A stretch of DNA of 64,000 nt, from the NCBI GenBank assembly GCA_035235625.1, contig CP141141.1, forward strand, positions 19,651,968-19,715,967, written 5' to 3'. How positions within the stretch are numbered: position 1 is the first letter of the stretch; the number at the start of each line of letters is the position of its first letter. The DNA is from Saururus chinensis (Eukaryota; Streptophyta; Magnoliopsida; Piperales; Saururaceae). The translations under genes and the position numbers were made by a program. Below the pieces are notes generated by a model. It searched no databases. It was not told the origin of the DNA and saw only the letters and a list, made by a program, of their open reading frames with translations. Below are positions 36,519 through 48,200 of the stretch, one piece after another.

Positions 36519-36602
36519 TGATTTCGTCCTTCTAAACGATTTCATCCTTTAGAACGATGAAATCAACTTAAACTTGATTCATCGTTCTAAAAGACGAAAT
36601 CA
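36519..36602. repeat. Subterminal palindromes, right end of E2
   Basis: Two overlapping units with centres near 36543 and 36590. Confidence 0.7.
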
Positions 36603-36947
36603 ATTAATTTTTTTTATAAAAAAACCACGCAGGTGCCAGCACTTGGCTGACGCCTACGTGACGAAAACCAACGCCACTTTGGGAAATATTTCCCAAAGTG
36701 GTCCGAATTGGTAAATATTTTTTTAAATTATTATTTAAATAATTTTCCAAAAAAACATAAATGTAGTTCCTATATTTGATTTAATAATCTTCGTTGACAT
36801 CTTTCCACCCGGCAAGACTTCTTCCACACCAATGTATCTTTTCCCACACTTTTCTCCTCATGTTCTGCTTGAGCATCTCCCTATCAATGAAATTAAACAA
36901 ACCAAAAGATGAAGGGAAAATTATTTAAATAATAAAAAAAATATTTA

Positions 36948-36975
36948 CCACTTTGGGAAATATTTCCCAAAGTGG
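36948..36975. repeat. Perfect 28-bp palindrome in the E3 left TIR
   Basis: Core TTTGGGAAATATTTCCCAAA with CCAC/GTGG ends. The same palindrome is in the right TIR at 43661-43688. Confidence 0.95.
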
Positions 36976-37049
36976 TGTTGGTTTTGGCCACACAAGCGTT
37001 AGCCAAGCAGATGGCGCCTATGTGGCTTTTTTTTTAAATGTTTAGCTGA

Positions 37050-37274
37050 TTTCGTCCTTCTAAACGACGAAACCGATTTAACGTCTTAAAAAACTTGACT
37101 CAGTTTCGTCCTTTAGGAGGATGAAATCAACTTAAGGTGATTTTGTCCTTCTAAAGGACGAAATTGCCACACTTATACGTTTTCGGCCATTCGCTTATGA
37201 ACCCAAGCCGATTTCATCCTTGTAAAGAACGAAATCAACTTAAGTTAATTTCGTCCTTTAAAAGGACAAAATCA
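37050..37274. repeat. Subterminal palindrome cluster, left end of E3
   Basis: Several GATTTCGTCC..GGACGAAATC units in varied states, for example near 37050-37076, 37140-37166 and 37246-37272. Confidence 0.8.
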
Positions 37275-37483
37275 TCTTCATTTATCTGTCGCCTCCGCCC
37301 CCATCATTTTTTGCTCTCGATCGCTCCTTCTCCTTCTAGACGTGCAGTGTGTTCCTGTCGTCTGCCCTGCCGCGATTTCATCTGGTTCCCATCGTCTGGC
37401 CCGCCGCCGTGTCCGCTGGAGGTCTAATTTGAGTGCCGCCCCGCCGCAGTGTTTGCTGATCCAGTCCTCCGCCCTAGATTTCA
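37275..37483 (+). promoter_or_regulatory. Predicted 5' leader exon of the E3 transposase
   Basis: A GC- and C-rich stretch in an AT-rich element, ending in TTTCAG|GTATTT, a plausible splice donor. E1 has a comparable CCG-rich leader at about 24400-24530 (minus). It probably precedes a roughly 950-bp leader intron. Confidence 0.4.
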
Positions 37484-38436
37484 GGTATTTCTCTTTGCCC
37501 TAATTTTAGTTTAGGGAATTGATACTTTTAGATCAGTTAAAGGTATAAATATTTTTAAGAGAGAATATGTACATGCATTTTGTTTCATTTCGGGTTGGTT
37601 TCTAATCATATGAAATAAATATAAAGTTTTGTGGCCGAGTTGGATCATAGTAAGTTAGTAAATTGAAGGACGGACATGTTATAACCGTAAATTAAAGAAC
37701 CATTATGGTCAACTGCATCTTATAGGATAACCTAGGAAAAACATTAATAAATTATGGGGATTAAAGGCATAAAATGAAAGTTCGATAGTACATTAATTTA
37801 CTTTACATAGTAATATGATATGATATGGATGGCTACTATGATATGACATGTAATTGAGATGGATTCATACAATATGATATGATACGAAATTGGGATGGAT
37901 TCATCAGTATAATTTTTTTTTATTCTTGGGCATGATCTAAGTTGTTTATTATAGTTTTGTTTAAAAAGAATGACCGAACTTCTTTATGTATGCTTTAATT
38001 TCTAGTGCATTCACAAGAGTGCTGACACAAGCATATTGACTTGTACTAGTTTGTGATGAGGTCAGTTCATGTTGGGCTATAAGTGGTTTTACGGCTCCCA
38101 TTTTTAATGATGTGTTATAATTTATTTTCCTTGAGAAATATGGAAGTAGATATGACATACAAGTTTCCATCTTCTCAAATATGAGCTTCTGACATATGTT
38201 ATTGTTAGTAATAGTTTAATATTTTTAACAAATAGGGTAGATGTAATATTTGAAGAAGTGTATGAGAATACTTGTTGTATTCTTTAGATAAGAGAAGAAA
38301 TATGTGAAGAAGTGTATGAGTATTGCTCGTTGATATATGAGGCAATTGCTTAATCTAATTTTAGCCTGTTAGTTTTGAGACAATTGCTTAATCTAATATT
38401 AATTTAATCTATTGTTTATGAATTAAGTGAATAGAG

Positions 38437-40775
38437 ATGGCAGAAAAAATGGTTAGTTTTTACTTAACTATGACGGAAGCACAGAAGGATTAGTAATTAA
38501 GAAACCATCTACATATGATGAATTTGAGATGCAAGTAGCAAGCAAGGTTGGGTGGGATCGTAGAAGATGGAAAATTACTATAAATGTAATATTATGTCAT
38601 ATAGATCGAGAATGACACTAATATGCATAAATGATGATGCATCAATGGGTTTTATGTTTCACCACTCGCGTCACATAATTTCTTTCGAGTTATTTCTTGA
38701 AAAAGAGGCCCGAGTGCCTAGTGAAAGGCGAAGTAGTTCACATAGGAGCTCGCATAGGAGCTCTCACAAGAGCTCACAAAGGAGCTCGGATAGAAATGTG
38801 AACAATGAAATGTATATGCAAATGCCGGTGGATGACGAAGAAGAAGGAAATTTATCTATGACAGTAGCTTCAAATGAACGTCATAGGTCATCTACCTCTA
38901 TTTACGATGGAAGTGGACCTAATTGGAGGTAAGGTTTATTAAGTTGTAAATCCTTTTTGAATCTTATAATTATTAATGAAATATAGGACGCTAAATCTTG
39001 AATTTTGTTTGTGTGTAATATGGAAGGCCCACAATGCATGTACACGAGCCATTTAGCTTTCAAATGTCTCAAGGCGGTGCATGGTATGGAACTCAAAGTT
39101 CGATGGGTAATCATTACCCCTACACATATGTTGGTCATACCGATGCTGGACCATCCAATCAAAGGTGAAATTTATATTCATAAATGAATATAACATTTTT
39201 AGGCATATGCAATTTAATACATATGAGATGTTCATATGTAGGGGGGCATATGTCCATGATGAAGATATTGATGAAAATGAGGCTAACGAAGGTGAAGATA
39301 ATATTGGTTGAAGCAAGTGGAGAAGATTCAGACATGAACGAAGAAGAGGTCAGAGGTTAAGAAAGAGCTCAACAGATGGTTGATGGCGAGGGGGATGATG
39401 CGGTAGATAATATTGCCGCAAATGATATGAATGTGGATGATGAAGAGCCGCCATACTATGAAGTGGAGCTACTCTATGCACACATCACAGATGAGGAGAT
39501 AGATGCTGCAGTTAATTTTGCCATGGATATGGACCAACAAAACGAAGATGAGTTATATGTTGGCCGCATCTTTGAGAATAAACAAGCATTTGTTACAACC
39601 TTGCAACAGTTTTCTATTCAAAATCATGTCAAATATAAGGTTGTAAGAACAAATTTGTTTGAGTATACAGTGAAGTGCATTGATAGAACTTACCCTTGGA
39701 GAGTTCATGACTCAATAAAAAGGGTTGGAGGTTACTTTAAATTGAAGACGTACAAAAGTGGCCACACATGTCAGAATGCCCAGCTTAGCACAGATCATAG
39801 GCAGTGCAGTGCCTCCTTTATTTTGAAGGTCATAATGCCCGCTATCCAAGCCGAATTAACTCTTACACCAGAGGTTATTATTCAAATAATGAAGGAGAAG
39901 TATCATGTTGACATATCTTATGAGAAAGCATGGGCAGCAAGGAATATGGCGATCAAGGCTATTTATGGGGATTGGGTGGAATCATATAAATTGTTGCCAA
40001 TGTACCGAAGGGCGGTGCAAGAAGTAAATCCTAACACCTACTACCACTTAGAGGATGATGAAGTACATTGTGCAGATGGTGGCATTCGTAGGAGATTTAC
40101 GCTGTTGTTTTGCGCATTTGGGCTGTCTATAGCGGGGTTTCGACATTGCAACCTTGTGATTGGTATTGATGCCACTCACTTGTGTGGTAGATATCCCGGT
40201 GCTCTTATGGCTGCAACGGCTATAGATGGAAACAATGGGTTATTTCCTCTAGCATTCGGGCTTGTCGGGAAGGAAGATGGAAACAATTGGAAATTGTTCT
40301 TAATGGAACTGAGGGATCATGTATTGATGGGCATGATGAACATCATCATTATTTTAGATCGACATAAGGGGCTTCAAAAGGTCGTGCCTGAGGTTCTTCC
40401 CAAGCCTCTGTACCACCATCATTATTGCATCTGTCACATAAAAGCAAATTTCAAGGAGTTCAAAAATGATACACTGATGGACTTGATTGGGGCAGCAGCT
40501 TGTGCACTTACTGTAGAAAAGTTTGATGCTAAAATGGACTTGATTGGTCAAGAGAGTCCTAGGGCAAAACATCTCCTCTTAGGAGGGGTATACCTTTTGT
40601 GTTATACCCTCCGATAGCAACAAGGCAACCCGGTCACCCACGATCTGTTTACATTAGGAATACAATGGACCGTAGAACTATGGAGAGAGATGGTAGAGGA
40701 GGATATAAATGTGGGAGGTGTAAACAAAGTGGGCACAATAGTAAATCATGTAAAAACCCTCCTATTGATTGGTAA
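38437..40775 (+). pseudogene. MURA-type MULE transposase of E3, internally deleted
   Basis: Would cut and paste the element as a DDE enzyme. The start ATG at 38437 is chosen by similarity to E4's MAGEN start at 57702. The first exon shifts frame near 38467 and 38600. Later exons read GRPTMHVHEPFSFQMSQGG (39025) and GGAYVHDED (39240). The long open part (39376-40617) has the MuDR N-terminal module (CSASF, LTPEVIIQIM), then the MULE domain: IGIDATHLCGRYPGALMAAT (first Asp), IIILDRHKGL (second Asp) and CHIKANFKEF. After LIGQESPRAKHLLL the sequence jumps to RGIPFVLYPP and a CCHC knuckle KCGRCKQSGHNSKSC. The region that should hold the third acid and the SWIM finger is absent, so the enzyme is probably dead. 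Confidence 0.85.
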
Positions 40776-40869
40776 ACATATAATCAATCTCTTTATTTAT
40801 CCTCTATTTTAGGTATGAGCATATGTTCCTTATGATTAATGACATGATCTTAATTCTCCACAGATCATA

Positions 40870-43125
40870 TGGATCATGCAAAGCCTTCTTACGAGCTAAG
40901 CCCAATTGATGATTCTGTACTCCAACAACATGAGTCACATAGGTCGGCTGCTATTCGGAGAGGAGAGGTATGATAACTCTTTTTAAAATTTGTTTCGTTT
41001 TTTTGGACAATATAGTATGCTGGGTTATAATTTTTAAATTTATTATAAGACACCGGGTGCTTTGAGTGCACCGAACATTTTATGCATCTCCGCCATTGGC
41101 CACAGGATGATCATATGCTGCCCTATATCGAGTGAGCGGGATTTGGGCATTTCATTCATCTATAGTAAGTCTGTCTCGATCGGCCTCTATTGACAGCTCT
41201 TGTTGAGAGATGGAGGAGGGAGACACAGACATTTCATTTGCCCTATGGAGAGATGTCCATCACTCTCATGGATGTGGCAGTTCTGTTAGGACTTCGCATC
41301 AATGGACATGTGGTGACGAGCACGACAGGAGGAGCTCATGTGGATATATTAGTTAGACTCCTTAGTAGAGCTCTTCCTACTTCATTGATGTGTGGTAGCT
41401 GAGTGAGCCTTCGATGGCTCTTACAGTTTTGAGAGCTCCCAGCCCATGCTACAGAGATGGTTATCGAGCAGCATGCATGAGACTATCTTTTACATCAACT
41501 TGGAGCAACGATATTTGTGGATGCCACGAGTAGCCATATACATGTTGCCTATCTCTCCCTCCTTGCGGATTTCGACATGGCGGGTGCTTATTCATAGGGT
41601 AGTGCTACTCTTGCATTTTTCTACCGAGAGTTAGGGAAAGCATGCCAGGTCATGACCTTGAGGATTGCAGGCTGTCTAACCCTTCTTTAGGTAAATGAAT
41701 TTGTAACTTTATATATTTTTTAAATGTATAATTCCTTAATTTTATTTAATAATTATTATCATATTTTCTGACATAGCTATGGTCGTGGGAGCATTTACAC
41801 GTCGGACGACCAAGTGCTAAGATGGGTCGCTTAGTCGAGGGTGCTCCATTAGGAGCGAGGTAGGCTGTATTTTTGTTTAACACTTAATTTTTTTAGCAAC
41901 GTTTTATGTACATATGCTGAACTCATTTTTTAAATTTAACTCCTTAAGGTGGAATGTTCAAAAAAATAGAACAGAAAATCCACAAGGAGTCCTCCGATTG
42001 TATAGAGGGGAGTTAGACCACCAGCGACCATATCAGGTAATTTTATTGCCGTGTTGAACTTTTTTGCAATGATTATATAAAATTTTGTTGTTATTTAAAC
42101 TAAATTATCTTTACATATTGTATAGGTTATTTGGCAGCCGTACTCACCGGATGTATTGGCTGTGTTACCTCCTCTATGCACCTACAGTCGAGAGGTGTGA
42201 CTATCTCAAACTCCATTAATGTGCTACGAGATTGTAGAGATGTACGCACCAGATCATGTAATGCTCCAGTTTAACCTGGAGCAAGGGCTCCCACCGTCTA
42301 CCATCGTGTTTGTCCATCGCATCACTCGACAAGGCTGCCATATTACCGACTGGGCTTTACATCATGCATCATATATCACTCGATGGGAGGATAGGAGAGC
42401 TACTGTTATCAGAGGGGAGATGGCTACGACATCACAAGATGTGCGTAGCGCGTACATGCAGTGGTATTTATCAATTACATGACGATATATTTTACCGCGC
42501 GATGATATAGAGGAGATGACATATCAGCTCAGGGGAGCATATAAGGCAGCTTTGGTAAGTATAACTCTGTTAATTAAGGCACATATTATTTTCTTATTTC
42601 TTATTAATTGTTTATCAAAATTTTAATTTATTGTTTTTATAGCTTCGTCTAGTTCGACGTACGCATGCACATTTGACTGACGCAATTAACACTTGTACTT
42701 CGCGCGAGAACTTTTTAGCATCATGTCAGTCGATACTTAGGGAGCATGATGATGTCATTCGTAGCTTGCCACTACTTCAATCGGTGTTTACGGATGTTCA
42801 TAGAGACTATCCTGTCAATGAGGCCACTCAGACACAACCGATGTATTCTTCATTCCCTGATATTCCATCTTCATCAGCAGTGCATAGCTCTCCTCCAAGT
42901 TCATCAGTTCCGGTCATTGCACATGTAGCTCAGCCAGATCTGATTTTATATTATATACGACATTGGCTAGCTCGTGTTGAACCATCTATTACTTATGCTG
43001 AGCTAGAGCCAGAGCCACATCCTAAGCCGGAGCTAGAGCCAAAGCCACAGCTAGAGCTAGAGCCGGAACAGGCAGATCATGAGGAGGAGCTCGTACAGCA
43101 CCGTCGAGGACGTTGGAGATTGTAA
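40870..43125 (+). pseudogene. Plant mobile domain (PMD) gene carried by E3
   Basis: Starts at ATG 40870, about 95 bp after the transposase stop, in the same direction. The PMD core reads LTALVERWRRETQTFHLPYG, EMSITLMDVAVLLGL and, after a stop and frame changes, SWGSATLAFFYRELGKAC. Further exons are LWSWEHLHVGRPS (41778), WNVQKN (41950) and VIWQPYS to YKAAL (42126-42555). The last exon (42643-43125) ends in a Pro/Glu repeat and a basic tail, QHRRGRWRL. Introns are short with GT-AG borders. Several stops (near 41136, 41400 and 42480) make it non-functional as read. PMD proteins in plants act in TE silencing; a role for this copy is unknown. Confidence 0.82.
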
Positions 43126-43362
43126 CATTAACTTTGTTATATGTTTATTATAAACTAAAAATTTTTTCGACTTGTGATGTAATATATTTGATAAACGTTT
43201 CTATTTTATGTTTGTTTTTATTCGATGATGTCAATAACTTTAATGTTATATTTGTTATGCATGGAATGTGTGGAATGAATGCAATTGTGTACGTATTGAA
43301 TGAATGAACAGGGACATGTGTTAACGTTAATTTAAAATAGATTTTTTTTAAAAAAATAATTT

Positions 43363-43588
43363 GATTTTGTCCTTTAGAAGGACGAAATCAGCTTAAGTTG
43401 ATTTCGTCCTTTAAAAGGACGAAATCTGCTTTGTCATGCAGAAGCCAACAACGAAATCGCCGTAAGTTGATTTCGTCCTTCTAAAGGATGAAATCGGGTC
43501 AAGTCTAGTAAAACATTAAACTGGTTTTGTCCTTTAGAAGGACGAAATCAACTTAAACCTGATTTCATCCTTCTAAAGGATGAAATCA
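43363..43588. repeat. Subterminal palindrome cluster, right end of E3
   Basis: At least four units, including near-perfect ones at about 43364-43390, 43401-43427 and 43560-43588. It mirrors the left cluster. Confidence 0.85.
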
Positions 43589-43609
43589 TCTAAAAAAATT
43601 TAAAAAAAA

Positions 43610-43688
43610 ACCACGCATGTGCCAGTTGCTTGGCTGGCGCCTGCGTGGCAAAAAGGAACACCACTTTGGGAAATATTTCCCAAAGTGG
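43610..43688. repeat. GC-rich hairpin plus 28-bp palindrome in the E3 right TIR
   Basis: CCACGCATGTGCCAG pairs with TGGCGCCTGCGTGG (43610-43647), followed by the perfect 28-bp palindrome at 43661-43688. The same order is found at the left end. Confidence 0.85.
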
Positions 43689-43732
43689 TCCAAATTGGTA
43701 ATTATTATTTAAATAATTTTCCCAAAGATGAA

Positions 43733-44629
43733 CTCTTTCTTATATTGCATAGGAGCCTGAGAAATGAAAGTATCACACGTCATTAATGATAGAAAGAATT
43801 GAGGAATCCTCTTTGTTACACTCATTCTTCCACTCCCATTGTTGATTTATGTTTTTGTTACTTTCAGAGTAGTCATCTCAACTTCAATTATTCATATTTT
43901 CAATATTCCTTTTTGGTTCTCATCAAACAAAGGAATACGTTTATTGAGGCAAATGTTATTGTAGTTGGGTTGGTATAGGCATATAGACTAATAGATGTCG
44001 CAAGACAGTTGGAGGGGAAGCAAGTCTAAGAGGCCAAAAGAGAGGGATGGAGATCTAAGAGAACTTGTGAGTTATTAAGAAAATACATGGTTATTCTATC
44101 TTTTTCCAAAAGTGTTGGAAAAAAATTGGCTAGATAGAAACATCAAATTATTATAAAAAGGCAATTCTTCATTATAATCAATCAAGTGGACATACTACCA
44201 ACCTATCATATGTTAACTCCAATAATCTTAGATGGACCTTTAGATGATAATACATATGTTATGAGGAAGAGAGACATTTTGCCAAATGGAGTGTTGAAAA
44301 GACATTCGGATGGGAGAGTTTCACTGCCCAGTCCACATACTACCTAATTGATCTTAGATAAAATGTTGTTGAAGAGGATGGAGCTTCAAACTAGGGCTAC
44401 TAATGGAACGGTTATGGTAACCATAAGACATATTCCACTACCATAACCATTTCTAAATTTTTGACCATAACTCTTCCATGACCAATATGGTATAAGTTAT
44501 TCCATACATATTCCATCAACTAGTACCCTGTTAGTTACTCATTACCCACTTCATCACTAATTAATTGATATGAACATTTTAATTTTAATTTTCTAATTTA
44601 GCTTGTTTTTTCTCGATATCATTTTTAAT
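43733..44629. other. Spacer between E3 and E4
   Basis: AT-rich, no gene or repeat recognised. Confidence 0.4.
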
Positions 44630-45069
44630 AGGAAATGTTAAATAAATAATATTAAAAAAGTAGTTCACAAAATGGCAGAGAAAGAAACATAATTCCCAAA
44701 ATGGTGTTGCCCCCACCATGCAGGCGCCTGCGTGGCAACTAGCACCTACATTGTATTTTTTTTACCTTTTCCTTAATTTCATCGTTTGGAAAGACAAAAC
44801 TCAAGTTTCATATTTTAAAAGGACGAAACTAAATAAAACAAACATGTGACTAGTAAAAATAGACACATCTATTTAGAAAGACTATAAAAAAAAACTTGAC
44901 ATGTGAAAGCAAACACATCTATATAAGAACACATCCACAAAAAAGCCTATGACATAGGGAAAACAAACCATCTATTTAGAATGAATATCAAGATGTAAAT
45001 GACATAAAGTGTAACCAAATTTGTGTTATACAAAAAAACTTTATACAACTGAAAAATGTATCAAAATAG

Positions 45070-45215
45070 CTCTGATGAGCTCTACTTCTCCTACCCCTAC
45101 TATGACCTCGACCATGACCACGATCCTGCCCTTGACCATGAAGTTGGTCCTACTGATCCTCGTAGACAGCTATTGAATTATCCAAGCATGCCTATGAAGA
45201 TAATGAGATAGGATC
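45070..45215 (-). pseudogene. C-terminal tail of the E4 PMD gene
   Basis: The minus strand reads HGQGQDRGHGRGHSRGRRSR followed by a short end. It sits in the same place relative to the element end as the tails in E1 and E3. The gene body upstream has been removed by the A2/gypsy insertion and a deletion. Confidence 0.6.
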
Positions 45216-45232
45216 CACATGAGCTACTTATT

Positions 45233-48200
45233 TGTCACGCCCGAGGTGTTTCCATATATTTACTTAAAAAAATTTTAAATTTTGTTTCAAAATATGAATG
45301 TAAATCAAAGGAAACCACATAATTCAAAACATGTGAAAACAATTTTTACAAATTAATCCATCATACAACCAAACCAACATTCTCAGGCATGACCAAAATG
45401 AAAATATAAAAGTGAAACCTGTCATGGCTATGGTCTTTAAAAACAAATACATCTCTGGCCTCTCTAAGTACAAGTTCTTCAACAGTCTAAATTCTAAATT
45501 ATACATATATGCACAAGTCCAAACGATAATACTCTCACCTTACTCAATACATGAGACCGTTGCACAAAAACAACATAGCATCACTACGAGTTCACCATAC
45601 TCAAGGTCAAGGAAGTATGGTCCACCATGGAGAACATAGTCTAATCCAAAAAGCTCTTGGTCGACCTGCAAAAGCCTCTAGACCAAGGGACTAAAAAATA
45701 GGATAGATGAGTATTTTCATACGCAATAGGGGAAATAAATCAATGAACTTCGTAAGTTCATACATAGATTCGTTCATGCAACTACACATGAAGCAAGAAA
45801 TATATTAAACATAAATAGGGTCTCGCACACAAACCATCGCACTAGCTGAACTTACACTTACACTCTGAATCAAAGTCTTACCAACTTACTCGTATAATTG
45901 TACGCTTATACATACAACATATATATACTCACACGACCTTACTCGTATGAACTTACTTGTACGACCTTACTCTTACAATCTTACTCATACTCATAAACTT
46001 ATTCTTACTGTCTTCCTTAGAAGTTCACATTTACACTTACTCCGAACCTTACACATACCACTTACTCAAAATCTAATACATATAAACTATCATACACATA
46101 CTATCGACAACTAAAGCTTATACAATTAATAAGCTCCATCGCCAAAAAGGAAAAGAATGTCACTGTGTTGTCACCTTAACCTCCGCGAAGCAACTAGATG
46201 CGATTGACTATTTCAAAGGCAAGGCACACCTATGCTTATGGGGCACATGATCAAATAGATAAAAGCAGGTTTATGATACTACTTACCTTAGCATGCAAAT
46301 GCCCACTCTCTGGGGCCATACAGTGCCAACTAAGGGCAAAAATCATACAGTGCCACTTTTGGACAAAACATACAATGTCATCAATAGGGCGAAAGACATA
46401 AAATGCCCACAAAGTGCAAAAACTTACAGTGCTCTCAACAAAGCATCAAACGTTTGGGCCAAACTATAGCACTAAGACCAAATCCCACAGGATAACACCA
46501 TGGCTAGACCTGGAAGGACGCTCAGTTGATTACTTATCAACTAGCTCAAACACGGAACTTAATCCATCGAAACCCTTAGTCTCAACTTACAACGTTACAA
46601 ATTAGGGTTACTTATAATTTAATTTCATATTCTGTAATTTATGCATGCATTATTATGCTCGAAACTACTTCCGTCTTACATTCTTCAGCCAACCAAGCTA
46701 GAACCATGCCTATTCTGAAGCCTTAATCTACAAGGGTACCATACTTCACTTAGTTCATCACCCACCCTTACACTTACACTCTTACGGATCTCTGCATAGC
46801 TTTACTTGTCAAACTCGAACTCCATACTAGTATACTCTTACCATCATCTATTTATGGCCTTACATCCCACACCATTCTCCTTAGAACCAAACCCTTACTA
46901 ATTCCTTACTCATTGTTTTTCTGTTACAATTCACATTACATACATTATGAGTGTATAATTATGTTGTCCACTCTCACTAATTCACAATCCCCCAAAGACG
47001 CTATGAACTTTGAACCTTCCAAATTCCTGCATCCCCTCGGTCTCTTGCTCATTACTCCAACATACCACTAGACTCAATCCAAACTGATCCTCCAATCTCA
47101 TCAAATCCAACCTTTTCCTATCAACTTATGTCTTCCCTCATCCGGCATAATGTTGCAGTTTCAACATCATAATCCATGGAATACCCCTTTGACAAACTTA
47201 CAATCAAATGCACATACTCGTGCCCATCGACCACACAGATTTATCACATGCTCTAATCACATACATATAATTCATCAACTACTTATAATCATACCCTTAG
47301 TCTTCACAAGCATACACATAATTTACATACATAAAACATGCTTATTTAATCAACATTTATCATGTAAGGCATTAAGTTACAAACTCCTAGCATGCTACTA
47401 CACAATCAAAGCATGCTATCATGAAATTATGAGTTCAAGGTCCCCAACCACATAATCCACATGAGTTTGATGATGAACACATGATAGTGGTGGCGTCGAG
47501 GGCAGAATCGGTGGCCAAAAGCATAGCACTGAGAGAGTTGTTATCCTGAGAATTTTCAGAGACACCAAAATTAATCTTGGCAAGGCGGGGCTGATTTTGC
47601 TCAAAGTAATTGATTTAGCGCCTAGGGCAACTGGGCACAAGGTTGTGCCACTAGAAATGGAAAAAGCGACCATAGAATGGGGGGTGGCTAATTGGAGGTC
47701 AGCCAACTGCTAAAAACATTTTGTTGGCCACAAGATGTTAAAATCGGTCATGAACCACACCCAACGGCAATAATTTTTCATTGTCGAAGCCTCACCAAAG
47801 GGCATAGGGCTTTAGTGGCCAAATTGACTAGTGGTGGTGTCAGTCAATCATCAAATGCCGCAAAGGCATTGCCTTTAACCTAAACTACATACGCGACCAC
47901 AAGCACACGACAATAGGGCAACCAAAGGGAGGCAGGTTGTCGGTGTGTCCTGAAGAGCAGGATCCAACCACTCACAAGGGGGATCGGCTATCAAACAGCA
48001 TATACATGTGCTTTCATAGCCAAACTCTAAAAAGGGTGGTCTTTTAGGGGGTTGGGGTGGTCGATCACAGAAGAGGTGGGGTGCACCAATAGTGATCCTC
48101 CAAAGAAAAGTGGAGGCACTAAGGCCTAGAGTAGGTGGCCAACAAAGGCTGCAATATTTCCAATCACTACCCACAACCAAGCTATTGTACGAGCAATTGT

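Larger units (their letters stand above)
35664..36748 (+). mobile_element. PMD-MULE family, small copy E2
   Basis: About 1.09 kb. The inverted ends begin GGGAAAATTATTTAAATAAT (the last base on the right is mutated) and share the TTTGGGAAATATTTCCCAAA core and the GC-rich hairpin with E3. The flanks AAAAAATGA and AAAAAAACA are a poor 9-bp match. It keeps both palindrome clusters and a short remnant of the PMD C-terminal tail near 36010-36110, read as DESRRGC.C.. with Arg codons turned to Cys as CpG decay would do. It is therefore an internal deletion derivative. Confidence 0.85.
36914..43723 (+). mobile_element. PMD-carrying MULE, copy E3 (complete termini)
   Basis: 6810 bp, flanked by perfect 9-bp duplications AAAGATGAA (36905-36913 and 43724-43732). 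TIRs of about 110 bp are palindrome-rich. It holds a leader exon, a MURA-type transposase gene and then a PMD gene in the same direction. Both genes carry lesions, so E3 is unlikely to be autonomous now, but the termini look recently mobile. It lies 165 bp from the end of E2. Confidence 0.95.

Noticed and set aside
37378-43588. CRISPR-like array suggested by repeated palindromic units
   Set aside because: Spacers are irregular, units vary, the genome is a plant, and clusters are tied to transposon ends.
47150-47455. 101-codon frame in A2, similar to a minus-strand frame at 177-458 in A1
   Set aside because: The similarity comes from the LTR repeat (A1 inverted). Residues change as freely as the DNA and no domain is present.
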